Shown in pieces: positions 1-9,591 of a stretch of 64,000 bases of DNA. Below the pieces are notes generated by a model, which ran no database searches, was not told the DNA's origin, and worked only from the letters and a program-made list of their open reading frames with translations. Within the stretch, counting starts at the first letter, position 1. The number at the start of each line of letters is the position of its first letter. Position numbers and translations under genes: made by a program. The stretch is from Panax quinquefolius (taxonomy: Eukaryota > Streptophyta > Magnoliopsida > Apiales > Araliaceae): NCBI GenBank assembly GCA_020205615.1, contig CM035162.1:39608464-39672463 (forward strand), in the 5' to 3' direction.

Positions 1-199
1 TGTTTTTGGTATGATTTTGGTTCTAATTTGGTTACTTGCTCAACCCTATTAAACATGCTGCTAGAAGGAATAATAACAATGATTATTATGTCTTTCATTT
101 TTTTTTATTATGATTGAATATGTTGCTTTTCATCAATTAAACACCAAAAATAAAAATAAAAAAAATAAAATTAGAGGAGATAGAAAGAGAGATTAACAT
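1..199. other. AT-rich non-coding stretch
   Basis: No open frame or recognisable repeat end is visible. The stretch ends in an A-rich low-complexity run and stops at the TGTAAGACCCC head of an LTR fragment. It may be the interior of an older element, but nothing in it identifies one. Confidence 0.5.
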
Positions 200-348
200 T
201 GTAAGACCCCAACTTTTATGAATAAAGATTAATATTCTCCAAATGTTATTTTTAATAATAAAGTGTGAATTTGATATAATATTATAGTTGTGGGTAATAT
301 TTATAAATTTTGCAAAGTAAGCAAGTTGTCATAAATTTTGCAAAGTAG
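200..348 (+). repeat. Truncated head of a Tekay-like LTR
   Basis: It starts with TGTAAGACCCC and follows the first ~120 bases of the element A LTR at 1881 (GTGTGAATTTGATATAAT, then GTTGTGGGTAATATTTA and AAATTTTGCAAA). It breaks off at about 348, where copia gag sequence begins. The tail AAATTTTGCAAAGTA is present twice. No matching remainder was found in the window, so this is a remnant cut by a later rearrangement. Confidence 0.8.
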
Positions 349-897
349 GCATGACTCTAAGAAGCTTTCGGTTGATTTTCTTTTGATCAATCTTTCGTTC
401 GAGCATGCTTAGAGAATTCATTAGAGTGAGGAATCTTGTATGGGCATCTTTGATTGATTCAATTTTCTCCAATTTGAATAGTTCATATTCGTGCATTAGC
501 ATGCTCAGCTTGACCTCCTTAACTTTAGTAGTACCTTCATGGCTCATGATAATTGTGTCCCAAATTTCCTTAGCCATAGTACAAGAAGAGACCTTATCTA
601 TCTCCGACTGAATCATACCACTTAGAAGTGTATTCATGGCCTGGGATCATAAGATACTATATACGATTCATTTGAGTCCATTTCCATGAGATTATTTGGC
701 TTTCCATCATCATGTCGCATAATGACTGGTCCATTTTCGACTACCCGCCATTCCCATGGGTCATGGTTTAGATAGATCTTCATTCTGAATTTCCAAAAGT
801 TGAAGTTCTCATTTTCGAACAACAGCGGTGGTCTACTTGTGGACTGACCTTCTTGAAATTTTAGGTGTGCCGTAGGATCTTCCCCTACGACCTTCAA
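349..897 (-). pseudogene. gag: Ty1/copia gag remnant (N-terminal and UBN2 parts)
   Basis: Two minus-strand frames carry the structural protein of a Ty1/copia retrotransposon. The upstream frame (897 to 634) has the N-terminal gag block with PPLLFENENFNFWKFRMKIY, typical of the DUF4219/UBN2 type. The downstream frame (637 to about 349) continues with EIWDTI, then a leucine-rich helix region, and ends near RKLLRVMP, the usual place where copia gag reads K-x-L-R-x-L-P. The two frames meet near 635, so there is at least one frameshift. The fragment stops at about 349 against an LTR fragment of a different family, so the zinc knuckle and all of pol are missing. A primer site lies 23 bases upstream of the start. 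Family assignment is from motif recognition only. Confidence 0.85.
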
Positions 898-919
898 CGA
901 TCAATATTGGTATAGCCAA

Positions 920-931
920 GCTTTGATACCA
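920..931 (-). other. Primer binding site of the copia remnant
   Basis: On the minus strand this reads TGGTATCAAAGC, one mismatch from the complement of the initiator-Met tRNA 3' end (TGGTATCAGAGC). It lies just upstream of the copia gag start at 897, as expected for a minus-strand element. Confidence 0.8.
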
Positions 932-979
932 AATATAATTCAGTAAATACGCACACCTAGAGGGGGGTGAATAGGTGTT
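932..979 (-). repeat. Short remnant of the copia 5' LTR end
   Basis: Between the primer site and the TG at 980 lies a segment that on the minus strand contains ACCTATTCACCCCCCTCTAG, a sequence often seen near plant copia LTR ends (from memory, not checked). It is cut at 979 by the next repeat. No TG...CA end could be placed. Confidence 0.5.
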
Positions 980-1880
980 TGATGAGTGAGTTTTATACCC
1001 ATGAATTGAATGTATTTGAGCTTAATCTTTTGAAAGTTTTGAAGTGTTTGTGTCTATTCTTGCATGTTTTATGTTTTTTTTGTAGTAATTGGGACAAAAG
1101 TTACTTGGATCGACGTTTGGGGTTGCTTGATTCGCATTTTTGGCTTACCATTTACATAGCAGCCACTTCAGGACCAATTTAAACATTACGCCGGACCTTA
1201 TTTCGAAAAACCAAAAGAATGAAAGTTTTAGATCTACGTCTCCTCTTTCCGGAACATCTTGAATCATCGAAATCAGAGTTCAGACGAAAAAGTTATGGCT
1301 ATTTTCCTAAAAGACGTCAGAACAGAAAATTTTCGAAAAAGAGGCCAGCGCGGGGGCGCCCATTCCTAGCCTATTTCCAACATCGGGGAGCTAGGGGGCA
1401 GTGTTCCAGCGCCTTGAGCAGTGCTGGGCTCGGGCCTGGTCAAGTTGGGATGCGTTTTGGGGTGAATTTTGACACTTTTTTACTCCAAATTGGATTGGGT
1501 TTCCTCCTAAGCTAGAAATTGGACTTATAGCCTATAAATACATGATGGGAGGCATAAAATAAAGGGGGATTACATAGATTAGATTAGAAAAAAAATACTC
1601 CCTTAGATTAGAACATAAACCCTAGTTTATATTAGATTGTTGGAGATTGAAGCAACTGGGGGATCATTGAAGATCAAGAGTAGGAGCAAGAGGGGAGCAT
1701 CAAATTTACAGACAACAAATTTCATTCTTTTCTCTACTTTTACTTTTATCTTTTAATGTCTATTCAGTTGTGGATTCTAGATTTTAATTCAATGACAATG
1801 AACTAAATTTCTTTTGAATTGAAGATCTTATTAATTTTATTTTAGTATGTTTCTTTATTAATTATTGTGATCTATTATGG
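980..1880 (+). repeat. Probable LTR promoter segment of an unidentified retrotransposon
   Basis: Starts with TGATGAG immediately after the copia remnant and ends where element A begins. It holds a GC-rich patch at about 1345-1450 inside otherwise AT-rich DNA, then a TATA box CCTATAAATA, then a leader-like stretch with AAACCCTAG and a pyrimidine-rich run. That order (U3, TATA, R/U5) suggests the 5' part of a plus-strand LTR, perhaps of a non-chromovirus Ty3 type (Tat/Athila). Open frames of 71 and 98 codons here have no recognised domain and are taken as chance. Family not recognised. Confidence 0.5.
1531..1540 (+). promoter_or_regulatory. TATA box in LTR-like segment
   Basis: CCTATAAATA, followed about 80 bases later by AAACCCTAG leader-like sequence. 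Placed by motif only. Confidence 0.5.
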
Positions 1881-2403
1881 TGTAAGACCCCATTTTTGAT
1901 AAAGATTAAATTTTTTCAATATATAGTTATTATGGTGTGGATTTGATATAATGTTATAGTTGTGGGTAATATTTACAAATTTTGCAAAATACTTGAGTTG
2001 TTATATAATATTAGATTGGTGGGGAATATTCGTTTTAACGAGGGAATATTAAATAACCAAGCACAATCATTGGTGGACCCCATGACGAAATTATTATCGG
2101 ATTGAGAAAACGACAAAAATACTTTATGAAAATAACGGCGGAAGTTTTACTGTTAACTGTTGAAACACCCGTGTTAAAAGTATGCGATGTCTGGCGTGGT
2201 TGCGTAATAGCACACGATATTGATTATTGATGCTTACGTGAGAAGTCACTCAGTTATACTCAATTATTGCTACAGTAATTGAAGCATCATATCTATCATA
2301 TTATGGATTCAATTATGGTCAGTATCATCTGCATAAAATGTTTTTTTATTAAATTAATACTTGAGATGACAAAGTTATTCATATTATAAACTGCAATATT
2401 TAC

Positions 2404-2530
2404 AATGTCTAGAAGTTCTGTCAAGGAGAGGTTTGGTCACCTAATTGCGCGCGCTAATAGGGAGAAATCCTTATTGGAAAGCCCTCTTTCTCACAGGAAT
2501 GACTGGTTGATAAATATTGTGAATTATAAT
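2404..2530 (+). promoter_or_regulatory. Conserved U3 block (element A 5' LTR)
   Basis: Contains CAATGTCTAGAAGTTC, AGGTTTGGTCACCTAAT and the inverted repeat GGAAAG-CCCT-CTTTC. The same block occurs in every sufficiently complete LTR of both families in this window, while neighbouring U3 sequence differs. Role unknown; an enhancer or packaging-independent promoter element is possible. Confidence 0.6.
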
Positions 2531-3189
2531 ATTAATGATGAATGTTGTTCGGAGTTGAATTTGGAGACGCGGACGTGATATTTGAGTCCGGAACGACGAA
2601 ATTAGTAAAAATAGTCTATAAACACAAATTTTTCCGGGATTCACTATTTGGTCAAAAAGTCAACAGCAGTTGACTTTTTAGGAAAAATCAAACTTCAAAA
2701 TTTCAAAATTTATATTTTGATAAAAATAGTTTCATTATGTTGGAATTGTTTGTGTTAGTGAAAATCGACATTTATTCTGATGATAATTGATGTCTAGGGG
2801 TTATATTGATAAATTGGGTAATTTATCGGATAAATGAGCAATTAATTGCTACTAATTCACATGCTTATATAACTATTTGTTCACATATGTGTACTATTGA
2901 ATCACATTATTTACTATTAGGGGAGTTGGTGCAAGATTGATAATACTTGCATGACTAAGTTAAAAATTGAGGTATAGATGGAGGTCTTATCTTGTAATTA
3001 GTATTTTTCACATGATTATACTATTGATTCACATGATTGAACTATTGATTCACATTATTTACTATTAGGGGAGTTGGTGCAAGATTGATAATACTTGCAG
3101 GACTAAATTAAAAATGAAAGAAAAGTTGGAGGTATTGTCTTTGTAATTTTTGAGCCCCAAAACGTGCGATTATCGAAACTATATTTTCC

Positions 3190-3197
3190 TATAAATA
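3190..3197 (+). promoter_or_regulatory. TATA box of element A 5' LTR
   Basis: TATAAATA within TTCCTATAAATAGAAGC. Transcription would start roughly 30 bases downstream, giving a U3 of about 1.3 kb and a long R/U5 leader. Confidence 0.7.
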
Positions 3198-3359
3198 GAA
3201 GCTCATTCTTCCTTCATTTCTCACCAATTCACAAAACTTTTAGGCGATTATTATAGAGAGAAATTATAGAGAGAAAGAAGAAATAAATCTACTCACTATT
3301 CCAAATTATCCGAGTTTTTCCAAGGTAGGGAGTATTATTTCTTTCTTATCTATGAAGAG

Positions 3360-3675
3360 AACTTCATTATTCCATTCTTATTATTACATTGGAATAACTT
3401 TTGTATCTGTGAGCTACCCTATACTTGGTGAAATTCTTACATTGTTCCATTCTTTATCATTACATTTGGAACATCATATCATGCGTTCGTTTCTGGCGGG
3501 ACTGATTCCATCTTTATTATTATTACATTGGAATATCCACGTTTATGCGTTTTACTGTTGGACACATGATATCCGTCTTTATTACTACATTGGAATATCA
3601 CATTGGAATATCACATGCATGCGTTTCTGTGGGACTGATTCCGTTATTTATTATTACATTGGAATAACTTTTGCT
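3360..3675 (+). repeat. Tandem stem-loop array in element A leader
   Basis: Five diverged units of about 60 bases, each with an inverted repeat of the form ATTCC(A/G)T...ATTGGAATA around a TTATTATTAC loop. The same array occurs in the 3' LTR (about 11075-11425). It lies downstream of the TATA box and so would be transcribed. The chance open frame across it (3352-3702) mirrors the repeat and is not regarded as a gene. Confidence 0.7.
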
Positions 3676-4771
3676 GTGCGGTTATATCGCGTGCACTGGT
3701 GATTTTTTTGTTATTCCATTCCTTATTATACTCGGTTGGTTAAAGTTTTAACTTCTATACTCCATGAAATTAGTGGAATATCCTTGATATTTGCGCTTCA
3801 TCCGATATCTTTTCATGGAAATATTCTTGAGAGCATTCTTGAATTTTACTCTCTGAAAGCGATGTCATGTTGACAATTTGGGCGTTATTAGTTCTGGATA
3901 AAATAATTCTTGAACTTGTTTTATTGAATTCTTATATCATTGTCATCATCCTCATGTTTATATTTTGTTGAAAGTCATCGTGGCCTATAGTGCATAGATG
4001 GACTTGGTATGATTATGACCGAGGATTATTCGGTGTAATCATGGCCGTAATGTTACAAATGATGTGGTAAAGTCCTCATTGGCCCGTAGTGCATTGATGG
4101 GCGATTGTTGGCATAATCATGACCATTAATGAATACACAAATATTCTTGGCCCGTAGTGCATGGATAATTGTGGTCGTGATACTAAAGAATATCCTTGGT
4201 AGTAGTGTGGGGGTGATTCGATGATGTCGATTATTTATTAAGCCGAGTCCCGTGATAAAAGTGATGAAAAACCTTCTAAATCATAAAAGATAGTAGATTT
4301 TATTCTCTACTTGACTCTTTTAATGGATTGCTTGTTCATTGCAGATTAAAATTGATGGTTGTTATATTGTATCGGTTTAACAACATTGTTGAAGGCTAAC
4401 GATAATATATTACGCATTATCTTAGTCATAATATTTCCCTCTTGGGCTAGTTGATCTCACCCTTTTACTTTTATTGTTCTCTTGAAAATGAGAACGTGGC
4501 GAGGACTAGTCGGGGAGCGGAGTGATGGACCGATGATAGCATTAGTAGTCCTCACTATTACGTGAAATAGTGTAATAATAATTGTAATAAGGACTCCTTT
4601 TGAGTTTGTATAATCTCTAGTATACAATATTTGTATTAAAACTCACGATTTATGTTTTGTCGAATTTGTACCTGACGATTGTTCTATTATTAAGTTGTAT
4701 TTGAATTTTGTACCATGTATAGTGGCGACCCAAGATGGGTGATGTATACCTAATTTTGGGGGCGTCACGGT

Positions 4772-4783
4772 TGGTATCAAAGC
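4772..4783 (+). other. Primer binding site of element A
   Basis: TGGTATCAAAGC, two bases after the LTR end; complementary to initiator-Met tRNA with one mismatch. Confidence 0.9.
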
Positions 4784-4953
4784 TTAGGGATATGATCCTG
4801 GCTAAGATGTGAGACTAGAACTAGGAGGGAGAGCGAGAATTTCCTTCGCTAATATGACCTACCTAAGTTTATTTGGTATTTGATTGGTCGGTCAGAGTAT
4901 AGTGATAATATGTTGCATGTCAATTAACCCTTGTTTTGTGGCAGTGTTTGAAA

Positions 4954-6060
4954 ATGGCATCCGAGAATGTTGAGAACATCAATGGAGCACATGAGGCCGT
5001 TGAGTCTCCACGGATCGATAACCGAGATAACGTGCATCGAAAAGGCGACAATCCTCATGCAAACAACAACACTTGAACCAAATGATGAGCGATGGAATGT
5101 TCCAGGGTTTCATGCAATTTATGCAACATCGGTGAGAGTGGCTCTGTTCAAAATCTGGTGTAAACACGAAAACTCTCGGAGGGTTACCGCTAAGCAGATT
5201 CAAGGCTGGGACCACCCGGAGTTTATTGGAGAGCCTAAACCACTTAAAGGCGGAAGCATGGATAAAGCGATCACCAAGATATTTGATGTCTTGGGATGCT
5301 CAGAGAAGCAAAAGGTTCCTTCGCCACCTTCATGTTGCGCGTGAAAGAAGCGATTCTTGGTGGGAATCTATAAGCGTACTCGACTGGCCTTTTCAAGATG
5401 TCTTGGGAGAAGTTCGAGAGCTATTCAATGACAAGTACTTTCCCGAAAGTATTCGTCACATGAAAGAGGTGGAGTTTATTAAGTTGGAACAAAACAATAT
5501 GGCCGTGTCGCCATGATCGAGGCTAAATTTGCGAGTTATCCGGTTTGCATCCCATTTGGTCGATAATAAGGAGCGAATGACGAATGTTTTAAGAGGTTTG
5601 AAACCGAGATATCGTCGATATCTTATTTCTCATAAAGCGTGTTTGTACTCGGATGTTGTAAATAGGGCTCGATTATTGGAAGCGCGATAACGAGTCAATA
5701 TGACCAAGGAAAGCGGTGGCGGCATGAAAATACCGGTGGTAATTGATCATCAAAAGCGGTGACAACAAGCGTGGAGGAATCAACATACGAAATGGTAACC
5801 ACTTGGTGGTAATCATGGCGAAGACGGTAAAATGGACATTTCAAGAAAAGGAGATTCAACAATGATGGAAAGACGTCGACACAAAGAACCGTGTTGTTAA
5901 GGAAGGAGAAACGACCACCTATCATATGCTTCTTCAAATGCGGAGGGAGGACATATCGGTCAAAGCTAGCGATGCCATCAAAGCGTGTTATAATTATGGA
6001 AGAAGGTCACTGGCCCAATTTTGTCGTTCACCAAGAAAGACAAGTTCAATTTAGGATGGA
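4954..6060 (+). pseudogene. gag: Element A gag (capsid and zinc knuckles), frameshifted
   Basis: The structural protein of the Ty3 element. The start ATG at 4954 (MASENVENINGAHE) is chosen because gag of the minus-strand copy G begins in the same way (MASKNV at 59635). The retrotransposon gag core is visible at 5226-5516 with FNDKYFPESIRHMKEVEFIK. Two CCHC zinc knuckles follow at about 5920-6010; the first keeps CFFKC and the second is damaged (CYNY in place of CYNC). Several frameshifts break the reading frame, for instance before 5226 and around 5515-5890. Many lie at sites where intact copies have CAG or CTG, so part of the damage may be sequence error. Confidence 0.88.
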
Positions 6061-6061
6061 G

Positions 6062-9000
6062 GCACCAAAGGCCATTCTAGAAAAGTCAAAGCCGGTAGTG
6101 CAAGGGAGAGCGTTTGTTGTGACCTCCCAGAAAGTAAGGAACCCAAACGAGGTCATCACGGGTAAGCTTATCATAAACTCTTAGAAGTCTATACCTTATT
6201 TGATACCGGTTCTACCTATTCTTTTATTTCTCTTACTTGCACTCAACGATTAAATTTGACTCCGGAGAAATTAGACTTTGACTTATCTGTTGAAACTCCA
6301 TTAGGAGAAACCTTCATTACATCCACTGTTTATAAGTCTTGTTTGATTCAAATCGGTAACCGCACGTTACCAGTCGATCTTATCTCCTTCAAAATACTTG
6401 CATTTGACGTGATTCTAGGGATTGATTGGTTAATTACTCATCATACTAAAATTGATTATTTTAAATAAGGTTGTTAGCTTTCATATTCCTAATAAACCTA
6501 TTATCTTTCATTCAAGTGACCAAACCATTAAAATCAATCACGGTCATCTCAAGCCATAAAGCTATTCATTTTTGAAAAAGCGGATGTCAAGCTTTCTTAG
6601 CTCATGTCATGGATTTAAACAAAAATCGTCGAAATTTGAAGGATATTTCTATTGTTAATAAATTTCTGACGTATTCCACGAAGAACTTCACGCCTACCCC
6701 TCAGGCGTGAAGTTGAATTTTGTATCGACCTTGAACCCGTCTAAAAACCCATTTCAAAGCCCCATGTCGAATGGCTCTATTGAACTTGAGTTAAAGACCC
6801 AATTGCGAGGAATTGTTAGACATTGGTTTTATTCGTCTAATACGTCTCCTTGGGGTGCTCTGTTACATTTCGTGAAGAAGAAAGATGGGAGTATCGACTT
6901 TGTATTGATTATCGGGAGTTGAATCATGTCACCATCAAAAATAGGTATCCATTGCCCGCGTATTGATGACTGTTTGACCGATTACAAGGAGCCAAATTCT
7001 TTTCAAAGATCGATCTTAGATTAGGATATCATCAATTGAAGATTAAAACCGAGGACATTCCAAAGGCGGCTTTGAGAACTTCGATGCGGGCATTATGAAT
7101 TCTTAGTCATGTCTTTTGGATTGACTAATGCTCCTGCTTTGCCTTCATGGATATGATGAGCCAAGTATTCAAGGAATATTTGGATCACTTTGTGGTCGTC
7201 TTTATTGATGACATCCTTATTTATTCCAAAAGTGTGAAGATCATGAAAGCAACACTTGAGGCTAACACTCCAAAAGCTTCGTGAATATAAGCTTTATGCC
7301 AAGTTGAAGAAATGCGAGTTACGGCTTGAGAAGTAGCATTCCTTGGGCACGTGGTATCAAGTCATGGAATATCCGTTGACCCGGCAAAGATTGAAGCTAT
7401 TCAAAGTTGGGAGCAACCCAAATCAATGACCGAAGTACGTAGCTTTCTCGGTTTAGTGGTTATTATCGGAGATTAGTGGAAGGATTTTCTCGAATCGCTA
7501 CTCCATTAACTCAAATGACTCGGAAAGAAACAAAGTTCGATTGGAGCGAAGAATGTGAAGACTTTTCAAGAACTCAAAGGAGACTCATTTATTTTGTTAC
7601 GACAATACCATCTCGGTTCGGAGGATTTGTCATCTCTGATGATGATGCTTGAGCAAAGGGTTAGGATGTGTTCTCATGCAATATGGGAAAGTCATAGCCT
7701 ATGCCTCAAGATAACTCAAAGAATATGAGAGGAATTATCCTACTCATGATCTAGAGTTGGCAGCTGTTGTCTTCGCACTTAAAATTTGGAGGCATTACTT
7801 GTATGGAGAGAAAGTGGAGATCTTTACGGATCATAAAAGCCTCAAATATTTCTTCACTCAAAAGGAACTCAACATGCGACAATGACGTTGGCTTGAACTG
7901 TTGAAAGATTATGATCGTACCATCGATACCATCATCCGAAAAAAGCGAGCGTGGTAGTGGCGCGCGTTGAGTAGAAGATCATATCTTGCGTGCGAGTGCA
8001 ATATTCACAACACAAAAGCCCATTTTGTGTGACTTGCAAAGGATGGAGATAGAATTAAAGACTCGAGGATCCATATGATGATGGCGAATATCTGAGTAGA
8101 ACCAACTTTAATCGATAAAGTTAAAGTTTGCTCAAGCTACGGACACAGAGCTAATCGCGAATGAAGAAGAAAGTGCTGAGAAGGTGCTATCTTAGGAAGC
8201 AAGAATCGATGAGGAAGGAATACTTGAGTCGATTCCGGACTTTGTGTTCTAACAACCACGATTTAAAGTATAAAATCATGATGGAGCGCATGACACACAC
8301 CATTTGCAATCCATCTTGGGAGTACCAAAATGTATCGTGATCTTGACATACATTTTGGTGGTGCAATATGAAGAGAGAGATATAAGAGTTTATCTCGAGG
8401 TGTTTAACTTGTCAACGAGTCAAGGCGGAGCATCAAGTACCAAAAGGTCCATTGCAACCACTTGAAATTCCAAATGGAAGTGGGAGCACATTACCATGGA
8501 TTTATTCTTGGTCTTCCCAAAGTTTCTCAAGGCGTAGATGCGATTTGGGTCATTGTTGATAGATTGACCAAATCTGCTCATTTCTTCTGCTATCTGAGAA
8601 ACTTATACACTTGAACGTCTTGCTCGTATGTACATAAACGAGGTTGTAAGATTGCATGGTATGCCGGTATCCATAGTTTACGATTGAGACCCAAGATTCA
8701 CTTCAAGATTTTGGGTTAGTTTTGCAAAAAGCTATGGGCACGCAATTTATGATTTAGCTCAACATATCATCCTCGAAGACGGACGAGGCGGTCGGAGAGG
8801 GCGATTCAAACTCTTGAAGATCTATTAAGACTACGTGTCCTTGACTTCAGGAAGTTGGGACAAGTTCTTACCATTGGTGGAGTTTTCCTACAACAACGGT
8901 TATCAAGCAAGTATTGGCATGGCTCCATTCGAGGCGTTGTATGGAAGAAAGTGTTGTTCTCGATTATCTTTGGGATGAGGTGGGTGAAAACAACGTTGTT

Positions 9001-9580
9001 GGGACCATAGAGTTGAATGCGTATGACTACGGAAAAAGTTCAAATGATCCGAAACAGCGTATAAAAACCTCTCACAAGATCGACAAAAGAGTTATCTTGA
9101 TCTTCATCGAAAGGGCGTAGAATTCGATATTGGAGATCATGTGTTTATTACGTGTTGCTCCATGGAAAGGAGTTACAAGATTTGGAAAAGAGGAAAGCTC
9201 GATCCTCGATTCATTGGCCCATTTTAATCCTCGATCGAGTAGGTAAGCTGGCCTATAGACTTGCGTTACTGCTGAAGTATGTCTCGTGTTCATAACGTTT
9301 TCACATATCCATATTACGTAAATATGTGAAAGACCCGAACCACATTATTGAGTTAGAGCCGGACGAAATAGAGGAAGATTTAACGTATGAAGAGGTTCTG
9401 TTAAAATCTTGGATAAGAAGAACATATTCTACGCTCGAGGTTATACCTCAAGTCGAAGTTTTGTGGAGAAACCACGATGTTGAGGAAATGACTTGGGAAT
9501 TAGAATGTGAAATGAAATCAAGGTATCCTCACCTCTTGACATACCAGTCGCACCCTAATTTAGAGGACGAAATTTCATAA
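6062..9580 (+). pseudogene. pol: Element A pol: protease, RT, RNase H, integrase, chromodomain
   Basis: Polyprotein for element replication, in domain order. Protease: DTGS at 6202-6213, followed by the LGIDWL block (6415-6430). Reverse transcriptase: PWGA near 6850, IDYRELN near 6900, SKIDL near 7005, active-site FIDD at 7201-7212. RNase H: GLGCVLMQ near 7655 through [20 protein letters not shown] near 7750. Integrase: HLGSTKMYRDL (8315), CLTCQRVKAEHQVPKG (8400), WVIVDRLTK (8547), DPRF (8690). Chromodomain: VPQVEVLWRNHDVEEMTWE-type block at 9440-9510, ending at TAA 9578-9580. Frameshifts are frequent, and CGA has become TGA at 7883-7885. It is not expressible as a single protein. The chromodomain would have directed integration to heterochromatin. 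Confidence 0.92.
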
Positions 9581-9590
9581 GAAGGGAGAG
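9581..9590 (+). other. Polypurine tract of element A
   Basis: GAAGGGAGAG directly before the 3' LTR; primes plus-strand DNA synthesis. Confidence 0.85.
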
Positions 9591-9591
9591 T

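Larger units (their letters stand above)
1881..4769 (+). repeat. Element A 5' LTR (family 1)
   Basis: Runs from TGTAAGACCCC to GGGGGCGTCAC just before the primer site. U3 contains a TCP-like GTGGACCCCAT at about 2073, the conserved block at about 2404-2530 and a TATA box at 3190. The leader has the stem-loop array at 3360-3675 and four GGCCYGTAGTGCA-type motifs between 3980 and 4215. It aligns almost throughout with the 3' LTR at 9592. Confidence 0.93.

Noticed and set aside
1219..1515. 98-codon plus-strand frame with basic N-terminal half
   Set aside because: It lies in an LTR-like U3 with a GC-rich patch, has no recognised domain, and stops before the TATA box.
2700..3120. Repeated ATTCACATTATTTACTATTAGG stretch as a candidate MITE
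   Set aside because: It is an internal duplication of LTR U3, present at the same place in both LTRs of element A, with no terminal inverted repeats of its own.
3352..3702. 116-codon frame with repeated YYYIGI-type units (and its 3' LTR twin at 11065-11421)
   Set aside because: The repeats simply mirror the tandem hairpin DNA array in the LTR leader. There is no conserved reading frame between the two LTR copies.
4772..4783. Possible tRNA-Met gene because of TGGTATCAAAGC matches
   Set aside because: Only the 3' acceptor complement is present, at the position of a retrotransposon primer site; no cloverleaf sequence follows.
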